From: Novosphingobium profundi
Lineage (GTDB): Bacteria; Pseudomonadota; Alphaproteobacteria; Sphingomonadales; Sphingomonadaceae
DNA length: 64,000 bases
Direction: 5' to 3'
NCBI RefSeq assembly: GCF_020524485.1
Contig: NZ_JAIVLF010000001.1
Span: forward strand, 992,001-1,056,000
The position numbers and the translations under genes are program-made. Below, piece by piece: positions 34,098 to 44,099 of the stretch (its first letter is position 1; every line of letters begins with the position of its first letter). Under the pieces are notes generated by a model. That model was not told where the DNA came from. It was given only the letters and a program-made list of their open reading frames with translations, and did not search any database.

Positions 34098-34219
34098 GGG
34101 CCTTCGAATAGCGTCCAGCAATTAGAGGGCTTCGAATAAGGCGCCTGCGCACGGGGCGTGTCCGAGAGGTCCGCGCTTTGCCGTCGCCAGAGCGATCCGG
34201 GCAGGGTAAGTCCCCCGCC

Positions 34220-35179
34220 ATGGCCGATTCCTCTCCATCTCCCCCCGCGTCTTCCTCCGCGCTGCGCCCCTTCCTCATGCTGGGGCTGGTCATGCTGTTC
34301 TGGGCGGGCAATTCGATTGTCGGGCGGGCGGTGCGCGCGGATATTCCGCCGTTCACGCTGGCCTTCGGGCGCTGGGTGATCGCGGTCCTGTTCGTGGCTC
34401 CGCTGGCGCTCCCCAAGCTGCGCGCGCAGTGGCCACAGGTGCGGGCGCGGGCGGGATGGCTGGTGCTGCTCGGGTTTCTGGGCGTGGTATGTTTCAACTC
34501 CTTCGTCTATTCCGGGCTCCACCACACCAGCGCGACGAACGCGCTGCTGCTCCAGGCCGCGGTGCCGAGCTGTGTGCTCCTGTTCGACTTTCTGCTTTTC
34601 CGGGGGCGCCCGGCGGCTTTGCAGGTCGCGGGCGTGGCAGTCTCGACGCTGGGTGTGCTCTTCATCGTCTTTCGCGGCGATTGGGCCGCGGTGGAGGCGC
34701 TCGAGATCGGAGGGCTGGGCGACGCGTTGATCCTGTGCGGGGTGGTGTGCTGGGCCTTCTACACGGTGCTCTTGCGCAAGAAGCCCGCAGTCGATGCGCC
34801 GGTCTTCGTGTTCCTGACCTTTCTTCTGGGCGCCATCGCGCTGGCCCCGCTCGCGGCCTTCGAGGCTTCGCGTGGGCTGACCGTCGCCTGGTCCTGGCCG
34901 GTCGTGGGGGCCTTCTTCTATGTCGGGCTGTTCCCCTCGGTGCTGGCCTATTTCATCTATATCGCCGCGACCATGAAGCTGGGCCCCGCGCGTGCGGGGC
35001 AGGGGATCACGCTGATGCCGCTGTTCGGTGCGCTCCTGTCCGCGCTGCTGCTGGGCGAGGATATCGCGCTCTTCCACGGTATCGGCATGGGCCTCATCCT
35101 CGTGGGCATCGTGCTGGGTGCATGGGCCTTGCGTGCAGGTGCAAAATCACCAGTGGCGCTCCGCGCACCACGGGGCTAG
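34220..35179 (+). CDS. DMT-family (EamA) transporter
   Basis: 319 residues, ten hydrophobic segments in two EamA repeats (LMLGLVMLFWAGNSIVGRAV in the first; LILCGVVCWAFYTVLLRK in the second). An inner-membrane exporter-type protein of unknown substrate; it is distinct from the RhtA-like gene earlier in the window. The ATG at 34220 is taken; a TTG at 34178 with GAGG upstream is an alternative. It ends 11 bp before ubiE and may be co-transcribed. Confidence 0.85.
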   Translation: MADSSPSPPASSSALRPFLMLGLVMLFWAGNSIVGRAVRADIPPFTLAFGRWVIAVLFVAPLALPKLRAQWPQVRARAGWLVLLGFLGVVCFNSFVYSGLHHTSATNALLLQAAVPSCVLLFDFLLFRGRPAALQVAGVAVSTLGVLFIVFRGDWAAVEALEIGGLGDALILCGVVCWAFYTVLLRKKPAVDAPVFVFLTFLLGAIALAPLAAFEASRGLTVAWSWPVVGAFFYVGLFPSVLAYFIYIAATMKLGPARAGQGITLMPLFGALLSALLLGEDIALFHGIGMGLILVGIVLGAWALRAGAKSPVALRAPRG

Positions 35180-35190
35180 AGGACTGAGTC

Positions 35191-35922
35191 ATGAGTGAAA
35201 CGGTTTCCTTCGGGTACGAAGAGGTCGCCGCCGAGGAGAAGGCCGGCAAGGTCGGTGCCATCTTCTCGAACGTCGCGCGCAAGTACGACATCATGAACGA
35301 TGCCATGTCGGCTGGCATGCACCGGGTGTGGAAGGATGACTTCGTGCGCCGGGTGAAACCCCGCGCGGGCGAGCAGATCCTCGACATGGCGGGCGGCACG
35401 GGCGACATCGCCTTCCGCATGGAGGCCAAGGGCGCCGTCGTCACGGTCTCGGACATCAACCAGGACATGCTCGATGTCGGCATCGAGCGCGCGATGGAAC
35501 GCGGCATCGATACGCTCGTGTGGTCGCGCCAGAACGCCGAGGAACTGACGTTCCCGGATCGCCACTTCGACGCCTACACCATCGCCTTTGGCATCCGTAA
35601 CGTCACCCACATCGACAAGGCGCTGGCCGAGGCGCACCGCGTGCTCAAGTACGGCGGGCGCTTCTTCTGCCTCGAATTCTCGACCACCGAGTGGCCCGGC
35701 TTCAAGGAAGTCTATGACGCCTACTCGCACAAGCTGGTCCCCAAGCTGGGCAAGATGATCGCGGGCGATGCGGACTCCTACCGCTACCTTATCGAATCGA
35801 TCCGCCGCTTCCCGCCCATGCCCGAGTTCGAGGGCATGATCCGCGCGGCCGGTTTCAAGCACACCAAGGTCGAGCCGATCCTGGGCGGTCTTGTCGCGAT
35901 CCACTCGGGCTGGAAGGTCTGA
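35191..35922 (+). CDS. ubiE: demethylmenaquinone/2-methoxy-polyprenyl-benzoquinol methyltransferase
   Basis: 243 residues. SAM-dependent C-methyltransferase of ubiquinone synthesis. Motif [28 protein letters not shown] site [13 protein letters not shown], and [27 protein letters not shown] are diagnostic. ubiB follows 10 bp later, forming a ubiE-ubiB unit; ubiG for the O-methyl steps is at 58.6 kb. Confidence 0.96.
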   Translation: MSETVSFGYEEVAAEEKAGKVGAIFSNVARKYDIMNDAMSAGMHRVWKDDFVRRVKPRAGEQILDMAGGTGDIAFRMEAKGAVVTVSDINQDMLDVGIERAMERGIDTLVWSRQNAEELTFPDRHFDAYTIAFGIRNVTHIDKALAEAHRVLKYGGRFFCLEFSTTEWPGFKEVYDAYSHKLVPKLGKMIAGDADSYRYLIESIRRFPPMPEFEGMIRAAGFKHTKVEPILGGLVAIHSGWKV

Positions 35923-35932
35923 GACAGGCATC

Positions 35933-37501
35933 GTGACGTCCCGACTGACGCATATTCGCAGGCTCCTGAAATGGGGCCGGGTCCTCGCTCGCCACGGCGC
36001 GCTGCGCGGGATCGAGAACGACCGCAACGCGCCTGCACCGGTCAAGCGCCTGTGCCGTGTGGCTCGCTTTGGAGCGAAGCAGGGGGACGAGCCCGACTAC
36101 GCAGGCGCCTTCGGCTCGATCGGTCCGGCCGCGATCAAGCTCGGTCAGGCGCTCGCAACGCGGCCTGACCTTGTCGGCGAGGGCCCCGCGCGCAACCTTC
36201 TGACCCTGCAGGACAGCCTGCCGCCGGTTGACTTCGCGCTCATCCGCAAGCGGATCGAGGAAAGCTTCGAGCGCCCCCTGGAAGAGGTCTTTGCGACTTT
36301 CGAGGAGCAGCCTATCGGCGCGGCTTCGATCGCGCAGGTCCACGCCGCGACCACGCTCGACGGCCGCAAGGTGGCGGTCAAGGTGCTGCGTCCGGGCATT
36401 CGCGAGCAGTTCAACCGCGATGTCGAGACTTACGAGTGGGCCGCCGCGCATCTGGAAGCCTTCGGGGGCGAGGCCGCGCGCCTGCGCCCGCGCGCGGTGA
36501 TTGCCAATCTCAAGCGCTGGACCGTGCGCGAACTGGACCTGAGGCGCGAGGCTGCTTCGGCCTCCGAGCTCGCCGATGGCATGAAGGCGGTCGAGGGCTA
36601 TCGCATCCCCGCCATCGACTGGGAGCGCACCAACGGCCAGGTCCTGACGCTGGAGTGGATCGACGGCATCAAGATGAGCAACCTGGAGGCGATGAAGGCG
36701 GCGGGGTACGACCTGCCCGAACTCGCCCACCGGCTGGTGCTCACCTTCCTCAAACAGGCGATTTCGGCCGGATTCTTCCACGCCGACATGCACCAGGGCA
36801 ACCTGTTCGTGCAGGGCACGCCCGAGGACGCGACGATCGTTGCCATCGATTTCGGCATCATGGGGCGCATCAACCGCCAGGCGCGGCTGTGGCTGGCCGA
36901 GATCCTCTATGGCCTGACCACCGGCAACTACAAGCGCGTCGCCGAGATCCACTTCGAGGCGCAGTACGTGCCGAGCTACCACTCGGTCGAGGATTTCGCG
37001 ACGGCGCTGCGCGCGGTGGGCGAACCCATGCGCGGAAAGCCCGTGTCCGAGCTTTCGGTCGGGCAGATGCTCGACGGGCTCTTTGCCATCACCCGCGATT
37101 TCGACATGGCCGTGCAGCCGCATTTGCTGCTGCTGCAGAAGACCATGGTCATGGTCGAGGGGCTGGCAACCGCGCTCGATCCGCAGATCAACATGTGGGA
37201 CGTTGCTGCGCCCTTCGTGAAGGACTGGATCCGCGACGAGCTGGGGCCCGAGGCCGTCATTGCCGACCGCCTGCGCGAGGACCTGGCGACGGTCGCGCGC
37301 CTGCCCGCGCTGGTGCGCCGGATCGAGGAGCGCTTCCCCCCCAAGGGCGGCGCCCCCGAACAGGCCCCGCTGCCCGAGATCGATCTGCTCTGGGAGCGCA
37401 AACGTAAACCCGATGGTAACCACCTTGGTGGTTATATTCTCGCGGCAATCGCGGGGGGCATGGCCGCATGGGCGGTAACGTACTGGAACATGATGCTGTA
37501 A
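35933..37501 (+). CDS. ubiB: ubiquinone biosynthesis protein UbiB (ABC1/ADCK atypical kinase)
   Basis: 522 residues. The UbiB-family KxGQ motif (IKLGQALATRPDL), the A-rich nucleotide loop and Lys (GAASIAQVHAAT, VAVKVLRPG), catalytic-loop HADMHQGNLF and DFGIMG are all visible, and the C-terminus has one or two membrane helices (GGYILAAIAGGMAAWAVTYW). It works in aerobic ubiquinone synthesis, likely as an ATPase extracting lipid intermediates. The GTG at 35933 with AGG upstream is the start. Confidence 0.95.
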   Translation: MTSRLTHIRRLLKWGRVLARHGALRGIENDRNAPAPVKRLCRVARFGAKQGDEPDYAGAFGSIGPAAIKLGQALATRPDLVGEGPARNLLTLQDSLPPVDFALIRKRIEESFERPLEEVFATFEEQPIGAASIAQVHAATTLDGRKVAVKVLRPGIREQFNRDVETYEWAAAHLEAFGGEAARLRPRAVIANLKRWTVRELDLRREAASASELADGMKAVEGYRIPAIDWERTNGQVLTLEWIDGIKMSNLEAMKAAGYDLPELAHRLVLTFLKQAISAGFFHADMHQGNLFVQGTPEDATIVAIDFGIMGRINRQARLWLAEILYGLTTGNYKRVAEIHFEAQYVPSYHSVEDFATALRAVGEPMRGKPVSELSVGQMLDGLFAITRDFDMAVQPHLLLLQKTMVMVEGLATALDPQINMWDVAAPFVKDWIRDELGPEAVIADRLREDLATVARLPALVRRIEERFPPKGGAPEQAPLPEIDLLWERKRKPDGNHLGGYILAAIAGGMAAWAVTYWNMML

Positions 37502-37503
37502 CG

Positions 37504-37523
37504 CACAGGGCTTGTGCCCTGTG
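37504..37523 (+). terminator. hairpin after ubiB
   Basis: CACAGGGC (37504-37511) and GCCCTGTG (37516-37523) make a perfect 8-bp stem with a 4-base loop two bases after the ubiB stop. No T-tract follows; partial terminator or 3'-end protector. Confidence 0.45.
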
Positions 37524-37729
37524 GGAGTGTGCGCTGCGCGTTGTCGCGGGGCAGGGAACATGACCGTCCCGTACAGCCTTGCCGGAACCTTGCGTTCGCA
37601 AGAGCGCTTGTCCGACAGCCGTAGTTCGTTTGACAGCGACCTCGCCTGCGCCTCGCGCGGCAGCGTACCTGCGTTCTTTTCCTCCAAACCGATTGCGTGA
37701 TGATGAGTGCTGTTGCAGAAGCCAGAACC

Positions 37730-39370
37730 ATGAACGGACCGCGTATTCTCCTGGTCATCGGCGGCGGCATCGCGGCCTACAAGGCCTGCGAGCTTGTCCG
37801 CCACATCCGCAAGGAAGGCGGCGAGGTTACTTGCGTCCTGACGGAGGGCGGCGCGCAGTTCGTGACGCCCATGGCGCTGGCTGCGCTGTCGGGGAACCCG
37901 GTCTATACCTCGCTCTTCGATCTCAAGGACGAGGTCGAGATGGGGCATATCGAGCTTAGCCGTGCGGCTGACCTCATCGTGATCTGCCCGGCGACCGCCA
38001 ATCTTCTCGCCAAGATGGCCTCGGGCATTGCCGACGATCTTGCCACCACCATGCTGCTTGCCACCGACGCGCCGGTGATGGCGGTTCCGGCGATGAACGT
38101 GCGTATGTGGCAGCACCCGGCGACCGCGCGCAACGTGCAGGTCCTGCGCGATGCAGGCGTGGACGTGATGGAGCCCGACGAGGGCACGATGGCCTGCGGC
38201 GAATATGGCCCCGGCCGTCTGCCCGACCCGGTGGCGATCTGGCAGCGTATCGCCTGGGGGCTGGGCCTTGGCCCGGTCGAGGTGGCCCCGCTTCCGGGCG
38301 AAATGGCCTACGACCAGAGCTTCCCCGGCCTGCCGCCCGCGACGGGCGAGGACGGCCAGGTCTGGCAGCCTGAGTTCGACGATCCCGAGCCCGAAGAACA
38401 GGACGAGGGCGGCATGGGCCTTGGCGGCCTGTCGGGCGGGATGATCCTGCGCGGCGGTTCGGGCAAGGCGAAGAAGGCGGTGGACCTGGGCGGCGGCGAA
38501 AGCACGTCCGAGGCGGCGCCTGCCGATCTGTCGGGTTCGCCGCTCATGGCCAAGAAGGGCGCGGCCCGCGCCGCTCCGCCGACCGACCCCGAGGCGATGA
38601 ACCACCTTACTTCCGCGCATGGCGACTTCATGCGCGCCCAGCCACTGGCGGGCGAGGACCCCTACGCGCATCCCACTATGCTGGCCGATGGCAGCTACGA
38701 CATGACCCCCTTCGTTCCGGGCGAAGGGCCGCTTGCGGGGCGCCACGTGCTGGTGACGGCAGGTCCCACCTGGGAGCCGATCGACCCGGTCCGCTACATC
38801 GCCAACCGTTCTTCGGGCAAGCAGGGCTTTGCCATCGCGGCGGCCGCCGCGCGGGCCGGTGCACGGGTCACGCTGGTCGCGGGGCCGGTCTATCTGCCCA
38901 CGCCGCCCGGCGTCGACCGGATCGACGTGGAAAGCGCGCTCGACATGGCCGAAGCGGTCAAGCAGTCGCTGCCTGCCGACATTGGCGTGATGGTCGCGGC
39001 GGTGGCCGACTGGCGCCCGGTGAGCGTTGCGGGTCAGAAGCTCAAGAAGCGCGGGTCCGCCCCGCCCGCCTTGCTCCTGACCGAGAATCCGGACATTCTG
39101 GCAACCGTGGCCTCGCGCCCGGACCGCCCGCCACTTCTCATCGGCTTCGCCGCCGAGACCAACGACGTGATCAAGTACGCCACCGACAAGCGCAAGCGTA
39201 AGGGCGCGGACTGGATCATCGCCAACGACGTCTCGGGCGATGTCATGGGCGGCGATGCCAACGCAGTCCACATCGTGCGCGGCGAGGACGTGATCTCGCT
39301 CCCCGAAATGCCCAAGGAGGAGGTCGCCCACCTTCTTGTCGAAAGGATGATCGATGCATTCGCCAGCTAA
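37730..39370 (+). CDS. coaBC: bifunctional phosphopantothenoylcysteine decarboxylase/synthetase
   Basis: 546 residues; E. coli Dfp is about 400. N-terminal flavoprotein Coa[19 protein letters not shown], catalytic His in [24 protein letters not shown] and the active-site [12 protein letters not shown]-terminal Coa[29 protein letters not shown] and the KLKKR substrate-binding stretch. In between lies an unusual linker of about 150 residues (roughly 182-334), acidic and glycine-rich, not matching either domain. The ATG at 37730 gives the family start; GTG 37697 or ATG 37700/37703 are alternatives. Fourth and second-step enzyme of CoA synthesis. dut overlaps its end. Confidence 0.93.
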   Translation: MNGPRILLVIGGGIAAYKACELVRHIRKEGGEVTCVLTEGGAQFVTPMALAALSGNPVYTSLFDLKDEVEMGHIELSRAADLIVICPATANLLAKMASGIADDLATTMLLATDAPVMAVPAMNVRMWQHPATARNVQVLRDAGVDVMEPDEGTMACGEYGPGRLPDPVAIWQRIAWGLGLGPVEVAPLPGEMAYDQSFPGLPPATGEDGQVWQPEFDDPEPEEQDEGGMGLGGLSGGMILRGGSGKAKKAVDLGGGESTSEAAPADLSGSPLMAKKGAARAAPPTDPEAMNHLTSAHGDFMRAQPLAGEDPYAHPTMLADGSYDMTPFVPGEGPLAGRHVLVTAGPTWEPIDPVRYIANRSSGKQGFAIAAAAARAGARVTLVAGPVYLPTPPGVDRIDVESALDMAEAVKQSLPADIGVMVAAVADWRPVSVAGQKLKKRGSAPPALLLTENPDILATVASRPDRPPLLIGFAAETNDVIKYATDKRKRKGADWIIANDVSGDVMGGDANAVHIVRGEDVISLPEMPKEEVAHLLVERMIDAFAS

Positions 39371-39824
39371 TGTCCCGGTACCCCTGAAGGTTCTGCCCCA
39401 CGGCAAGGGCCTGCCGCTTCCGGTTTACGCGACGGCGGGAGCGGCCGGAATGGACGTGGTCTCGGCCGAGGATGTGACGATTGCACCGGGCGCGCGCCAT
39501 GCGGTTGCAACCGGGCTGGCCATGGCGATCCCGGAAGGCTTCGAGATCCAGGTGCGCCCGCGTTCCGGGCTTGCACTCAAGCATGCGATCACCGTGCCCA
39601 ACACGCCCGGCACCATCGATTCGGATTACCGCGGGGAGCTGAAGGTCATCCTCATCAACCACGGGACGGAAGATTTCTCGATCGTGCGGGGGGACCGTAT
39701 CGCGCAGCTCGTGCTCGCACCCGTCACCCAGGCGACCTGGCTCGAGGTCGAGGAGCTGGATGAGACCGTGCGCGGCGAAGGCGGCTTCGGCTCGACCGGC
39801 GGAGTAACCGCGCTCGGCAACTGA
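39354..39824 (+). CDS. dut: dUTP diphosphatase
   Basis: 156 residues of the trimeric dUTPase: motif 1 [11 protein letters not shown], motif 2 [10 protein letters not shown], motif 3 [13 protein letters not shown], motif 4 [10 protein letters not shown] and the C-terminal motif 5 GEGGFGSTG that closes the active site. It makes dUMP and keeps uracil out of DNA. It overlaps the coaBC end by 17 bp, a coupling seen in many bacteria. Confidence 0.96.
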   Translation: MHSPANVPVPLKVLPHGKGLPLPVYATAGAAGMDVVSAEDVTIAPGARHAVATGLAMAIPEGFEIQVRPRSGLALKHAITVPNTPGTIDSDYRGELKVILINHGTEDFSIVRGDRIAQLVLAPVTQATWLEVEELDETVRGEGGFGSTGGVTALGN

Positions 39825-39978
39825 GCCCGGACAGGGCTGCTTTAGCGGGTGAGCCCCAGGCCAGGCGCGCACCCACGCCAACCCCAGCGTTTCCGGATTT
39901 CATCGCTCGCCTATTCGGCGGCAGGCTGCGCGATATCACTGATGAATTCGCCAAGGGAGCCATGGGGCGCGGTTGCCC

Positions 39979-40167
39979 TCAGTCCTCGGTCTTGGCGTTG
40001 CTGCGCCGTTCCTGCCGCTCACGCCGGCGTTTCACCATCCACCAGCCCGCGCCGCCAAGCCCGAACACGGCAAAGGCGCCGCGTGCGACAGTCGCGAAGG
40101 CCGCTTCCAGCGCGCCCACGGTGACGCCCCAAAAGAGCTGGGACATGATCGCCATGAAGGTGTTCAT
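39979..40167 (-). CDS. hypothetical small membrane protein
   Basis: 62 residues, not recognised. Starts MNTFMAIMSQLFWGVTVGALEAAFATV; one transmembrane helix with a glycine-rich end (AVFGLGGAGWW) followed by a strongly basic tail (KRRRERQERRSNAK). GAGG lies directly before the ATG, too close for a good ribosome site. Downstream, a different frame reads a plausible short C-terminus (LGEFISDIAQPAAE) that may be a chance frame. Confidence that this is a gene is moderate. Confidence 0.45.
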   Translation of the reverse strand: MNTFMAIMSQLFWGVTVGALEAAFATVARGAFAVFGLGGAGWWMVKRRRERQERRSNAKTED

Positions 40168-40325
40168 CCTCGCGGGGTCTCCCAAAGGGTGGGTTCGGGC
40201 CAGTCTGAGGTGGGAAGAGGGCGGCAGCAAGGCCCCAAAAAGCTTAGGGCGAGCCCGCCTTGCGACGGACCCGCCCCTCGGTGTCTCCCAGTAGGGAGCC
40301 CGTCAATATCGTGGAAGATGCAAGA

Positions 40326-41003
40326 TTACTTGTCTTCAGGTGCCACTGTAATGCGCACGGTCTCGCCCGAGTTCCCGGGAAAATCGGTAAACATCGCTTC
40401 GACGAGATTGGGGACCAGATATTGCAGGCTGTTCGAGGTCGAGAGGGCCTGAGCCTTGCCTTCGAAGAGGCGCTGGCCATCGGCGGCACGGTCGATTTTC
40501 ACTTCGATGCCGCTGGTGAAGACGGTGTACGAGTTCATGCCGCCATCGAAATAGGGATCGTAGAAGCCATAGCGCCACGGGCCGCCGTAGAAGCCCCCGA
40601 AGCGGCCATAGCCACCGAAACGGCCATAGCCGTACCAGGGGTCATAATAGGGCGACATGCGCGAGCGCACGCGCTCACGGCCGGTGTCGATGCCGTAGTC
40701 GAAGCGCACGATCATGTCCGCGTTCGCGGGATCGCGCGTCGGCGTGTAGCCAAGCTCGGCCATCTGCTCGGCCACAAGACCTGCGTACTGCGCGAACTCG
40801 AGGCCGCCTTCGAGCTTTTCGTCGTCGGCAACGACGGCGAAGGTCTGTCCTGCCGGGGCGGGTAGCTGCGACTGGAAGCGCGAGACGTCCGCCTTGAAAG
40901 GCGTCGTACAGGCGCTGACCGCCACGAGCATGAGCGCGGCCAGCGCCATGCGCAGGTGCGCGGCGAGCGGGGTGCGTCCCGGTTGGCCGTAATTCTGGGT
41001 CAT
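40326..41003 (-). CDS. DUF4136 family lipoprotein
   Basis: 225 residues. Signal peptide with lipobox VSAC (cysteine at about residue 32), then a DUF4136-like domain: FKADVSRFQ, FAVVADDEKLEGGLEFAQYAGLVAEQMAELGYTP and NADMIVRFDYGI. The middle has a Tyr/Gly/Phe-rich repeat (YGRFGGYGRFGGFYGG) that is often seen in this family. Expected in the outer membrane or periplasm; function unknown. The ATG at 41003 has GGAG upstream. Confidence 0.8.
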   Translation of the reverse strand: MTQNYGQPGRTPLAAHLRMALAALMLVAVSACTTPFKADVSRFQSQLPAPAGQTFAVVADDEKLEGGLEFAQYAGLVAEQMAELGYTPTRDPANADMIVRFDYGIDTGRERVRSRMSPYYDPWYGYGRFGGYGRFGGFYGGPWRYGFYDPYFDGGMNSYTVFTSGIEVKIDRAADGQRLFEGKAQALSTSNSLQYLVPNLVEAMFTDFPGNSGETVRITVAPEDK

Positions 41004-41262
41004 CCTATTCACTCCACTGGCCTCTGTCTGGGCAATCGGCAGGGTTGAATTCCCGGCCCCGCGGGAGGGGCGAACCGATGAGGCTCTTAACGATATTGCC
41101 GTTCCGGGTCTGAATAGCGGTTGAATGGCGCCGGGCTTGCGGTGAACTGCAAACGCGTGAATCGGGCAGACCTGCGCGATTTTCCATTTTCCGCACGTCG
41201 AACAGGGGTTAGGCAACGCCCTGTGATATAGGCACTTTGCACGGGGAAAGCGAGTCCGGTTC

Positions 41263-41904
41263 ATGCGTATTCTCTCGGTCAACTGCGGTTCGGTGACGCG
41301 TTTTCGCGGGCCCGATGAACACAGCGCCATCGCCAAGCGGGCCGTGGAAGGGCCTGTGAAGGTCGGCTGGCTGGGCCTGGAAGGGGACCGGCAGGCCGAT
41401 CTCTCGGTCCATGGCGGGCCGGAAAAGGCGATCCACCACTACCCCCACGATCATTACGCCTACTGGCGCGAAGTGCTCGGCGGCCATCCGCTGCTCGAAG
41501 GCGAAGGGGCTTTCGGGGAAAACATCTCGACCCGGGGCTTGCGTGAGGACGAGGTCTGCATCGGGGATCGCTTCCGGATGGGCAGCGCGCTTGTTGAAGT
41601 CGCACAAGGGCGCCAGCCCTGCTGGAAGCTCGATCACCGCTTCGATGGTGCCAAGGTCATGGCCGGTGTCGTCGCGACGCGGCGCTCAGGCTGGTACTAC
41701 CGGGTCCTGGAAGAGGGCGAGGTTGCAGCAGGCGATGCGCTGGAGCTTGTCGCGAGGCCCTATCCGGCCTGGAGCGTGGCCCGTGTCTTCGGCCTGCTTA
41801 TTGCCGGGGACCACAAGAACGACCCCGCCGGGCTCGAAGCGTTGGGCGAAGTGACGCCGCTGGCCGAGGCCTGGGCGAAACGCCGTGCGAAGCTGCTCGG
41901 ATGA
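41263..41904 (+). CDS. MOSC-domain protein, YiiM-like
   Basis: 213 residues. A MOSC domain (GLEGDRQADLSVHGGPEKAIHHYPHDHY; the conserved Cys in QGRQPCWKLDHRF) with a C-terminal three-helix extension, the layout of E. coli YiiM. MOSC proteins bind molybdenum-cofactor-type sulfurated metal or help detoxify N-hydroxylated bases; YiiM reduces 6-hydroxylaminopurine. No signal peptide. The GH76 gene overlaps by 4 bases. Confidence 0.85.
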   Translation: MRILSVNCGSVTRFRGPDEHSAIAKRAVEGPVKVGWLGLEGDRQADLSVHGGPEKAIHHYPHDHYAYWREVLGGHPLLEGEGAFGENISTRGLREDEVCIGDRFRMGSALVEVAQGRQPCWKLDHRFDGAKVMAGVVATRRSGWYYRVLEEGEVAAGDALELVARPYPAWSVARVFGLLIAGDHKNDPAGLEALGEVTPLAEAWAKRRAKLLG

Positions 41905-42995
41905 AGAGGGGGCGATGGTGGGCCGCTCTGACGCTTGGCGCGGCACTTGCGCTCGTCCCGCTTGCCGGGACCGCGCAGACGCCGAGCGAAGCGCCAGGTG
42001 CGGCTCCGGCGTGGGATGCGCGTGCGGGACAGGCTCTGGCCTTCCTCGATGCCCACTGGTGGCGTGAGGACCTTGGGGCGGACGGTGACTGGGAGCGCGC
42101 GGGCGGCTGGCAGCGCTTCGTGCTGGCCGACGTGCTCATCGCCTACCGCGCGCGCACAGGCGATACCCGCTGGGACGCGCGCATCCACGCGGCTCTGCGC
42201 AACCACAACCGCCTTGCGCTCAACGACGATGCACTCTGGGCGGTGATCGCCAGTGTCGACGGTTGGCACATGGAGGGCGATCCGGCTCTGCTCGATTACG
42301 CGGCCCGTACCTTTGCGGAGCTGGTTCGGACGCATTGGGACACTACCTGCGGTGGGGGTATGTGGTGGAACCCGCGGCGGACCTACAAGAACGCAATCAC
42401 CAACGAGCTGCTTCTGACCGCCGCGACACGGCTCTACCGGGCGACGGGGCAGGAGGAGTACCGCGCCTGGGCGCTGCGCACCTGGGGCTGGCTGGGCGCC
42501 TCGGGCATGATCGGCGAGGATGGGTTGGTGAACGATGGGCTCGTCATCGATCCGCAGACGGGGATCTGCCGCAACAACGGCCAGCCGCGTTGGAGCTACA
42601 ATCAGGGGGTACTGCTCTCGGGTCTCTCCGACCTGACCGAAATCACAGGCGCCCCGATCTACCGTGCGCGCGCAGTGGCAACGGCTCGGAGCGCCCTGGC
42701 CACTCTGGCTCACCCAGATGGCACTCTGCGCGAGCCGGTGCCGCAGATCGGCGCCGATGGCCTTGCCTTCAAGGGCATCTTTGCCTTCCACCTTGCCTAC
42801 TTGATGGATGCCCTGCCCGAGGGGCCTGACAAGCAGGCCTTGCGCGAGGGGGCGCGCCGCAATGCGCAGGCGATCTGGCGGATCAGTTCAGAGGGGGAAA
42901 GGCCCATCGATTCCGACTGGACCGGGGCCAAGGAGCAATACGGCGCGGCCGCGCAGATGTCCGGCGCGGCGATGCTGCTGGCGGCGGGGCGTTGA
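41901..42995 (+). CDS. secreted glycoside hydrolase family 76 protein
   Basis: 364 residues with a signal peptide (to about residue 25, GTAQ). The rest is an alpha/alpha barrel typical of GH76: catalytic Asp pair Asp109-Asp110 in LNDDALWAV, then TCGGGMWWN and YKNAITNELLL, WSYNQGVLLSG. GH76 enzymes hydrolyse alpha-1,6-mannan or transfer such chains; fungal or mycobacterial glycans would be possible substrates, but this is inference. It overlaps the MOSC gene and converges with trpS. Confidence 0.88.
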   Translation: MKRGRWWAALTLGAALALVPLAGTAQTPSEAPGAAPAWDARAGQALAFLDAHWWREDLGADGDWERAGGWQRFVLADVLIAYRARTGDTRWDARIHAALRNHNRLALNDDALWAVIASVDGWHMEGDPALLDYAARTFAELVRTHWDTTCGGGMWWNPRRTYKNAITNELLLTAATRLYRATGQEEYRAWALRTWGWLGASGMIGEDGLVNDGLVIDPQTGICRNNGQPRWSYNQGVLLSGLSDLTEITGAPIYRARAVATARSALATLAHPDGTLREPVPQIGADGLAFKGIFAFHLAYLMDALPEGPDKQALREGARRNAQAIWRISSEGERPIDSDWTGAKEQYGAAAQMSGAAMLLAAGR

Positions 42996-43012
42996 GCGTC
43001 TGGGGAGATGAA

Positions 43013-43053
43013 CGGGAAGGGGACAAGGCCAGCAGGTATCGCCCCCTCCCGTG
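43013..43053. terminator. hairpin between GH76 and trpS
   Basis: ACGGGAAGGGG (43013-43023) pairs with CCCCCTCCCGT (43043-43053) with one mismatch, between two convergent genes. No clear T-tract; termination inferred from position. Confidence 0.4.
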
Positions 43054-43061
43054 TGTCTCAC

Positions 43062-44081
43062 TCAGCCGCGCACGAGGCCCAGCGCGTCATAGGCCGCGTG
43101 CAGCGTGGGCAGCGCCAGCGTGCGGGCCTTCTCCGCACCCTTGGCGAGGATCGCGTCAAGGGCGCTGTAGTCCTTGCGCAGCTCGTTGAAGCGTTCGTTG
43201 ATGGGGGCAAGCTTTTCCACCAGCACTTCGCCGAGCGCGGGCTTGAACTTGCCGAAGCCTTCGCCGCCGAAATCGGCAAGGATCTGCTCAACGCTCTGTC
43301 CGGTCATGGCCGAGTAGATGCCGACGAGGTTGTTGGCTTCCGCACGGCCTTCCAGGCCCGCCTTCTCGCTGGGCAGTGGTTCGGCGTCGCTCTTGGCCTT
43401 CTTGACCTTCTTCATGATCGTATCGGCATCGTCGGTAAGGTTGATGCGCGCCATGTCGGAGGGGTCGGACTTGCTCATCTTGGCCGAACCGTCGCGCAGG
43501 GACATGATGCGCGCCGCCTCGGGCGGGATGATCGGGTCGGGCAGGGTGAAGACCGGCGCGTTCTCGCTTGCGAAGTCGTTGTTGAACTTCTGGGCGATGT
43601 CGCGGGCGAGCTCCAGATGCTGCTTCTGGTCTTCGCCCACCGGCACGTGGGTGGCCTGGTAGAGCAGCACGTCGGCGGCCTGGAGCACCGGGTAGGTAAA
43701 CAGCGCGACCGAAGCGCCTTCACGGTTCTTGCCCGACTTGTCCTTGAACTGGGTCATGCGGCTCAGCCAGCCCATCCGCGCCGTGCCATTGAGGAGCCAC
43801 TGCAACTCGGCGTGCTGGGGCACCTGGGTCTGGTTGAACAGGATCGAGCGGTCAGCATCGATCCCGCAGGCGACGAGCGCGGCGGTCATCTCGCGGGTGT
43901 TGGCCGAAAGCGTCTTGGGATCATGCGGCATCGAGATCGCGTGCAGGTCGGCGAGGAAGTAGAGGCTCTGCCCACCCTCGGCGGCGATGTCGTCCTGCAT
44001 CTTCACCCAGTTCTTGATGGCGCCCAGGTAGTTGCCAAGGTGAAGGTTGCCCGTGGGCTGGATGCCGGAGACGATACGCAT
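43062..44081 (-). CDS. trpS: tryptophanyl-tRNA synthetase
   Basis: 339 residues, a class I aminoacyl-tRNA synthetase. HIGH-type signature [11 protein letters not shown] and KMSKS motif in [10 protein letters not shown], plus the tryptophan pocket stretch ([14 protein letters not shown]). It lies 18 bp downstream of murJ and probably shares its transcript. Confidence 0.96.
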   Translation of the reverse strand: MRIVSGIQPTGNLHLGNYLGAIKNWVKMQDDIAAEGGQSLYFLADLHAISMPHDPKTLSANTREMTAALVACGIDADRSILFNQTQVPQHAELQWLLNGTARMGWLSRMTQFKDKSGKNREGASVALFTYPVLQAADVLLYQATHVPVGEDQKQHLELARDIAQKFNNDFASENAPVFTLPDPIIPPEAARIMSLRDGSAKMSKSDPSDMARINLTDDADTIMKKVKKAKSDAEPLPSEKAGLEGRAEANNLVGIYSAMTGQSVEQILADFGGEGFGKFKPALGEVLVEKLAPINERFNELRKDYSALDAILAKGAEKARTLALPTLHAAYDALGLVRG

Positions 44082-44099
44082 GGTTTTTCGTGCCTGTGG

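Noticed and set aside
35855..39406. Very long open frames antisense to ubiB/coaBC, to uvrB (2351-4177) and to yidC/engB (12525-15095)
   Set aside because: They are typical shadow frames of GC-rich genes: no family motifs, and the opposite strand encodes well-known proteins over the same span.
39904..39978. Short minus-strand reading ending LGEFISDIAQPAAE just downstream of the 62-residue membrane protein
   Set aside because: The codon pattern looks gene-like, but there is no start codon or ribosome site in frame and no known family; could be a decayed gene end or chance.
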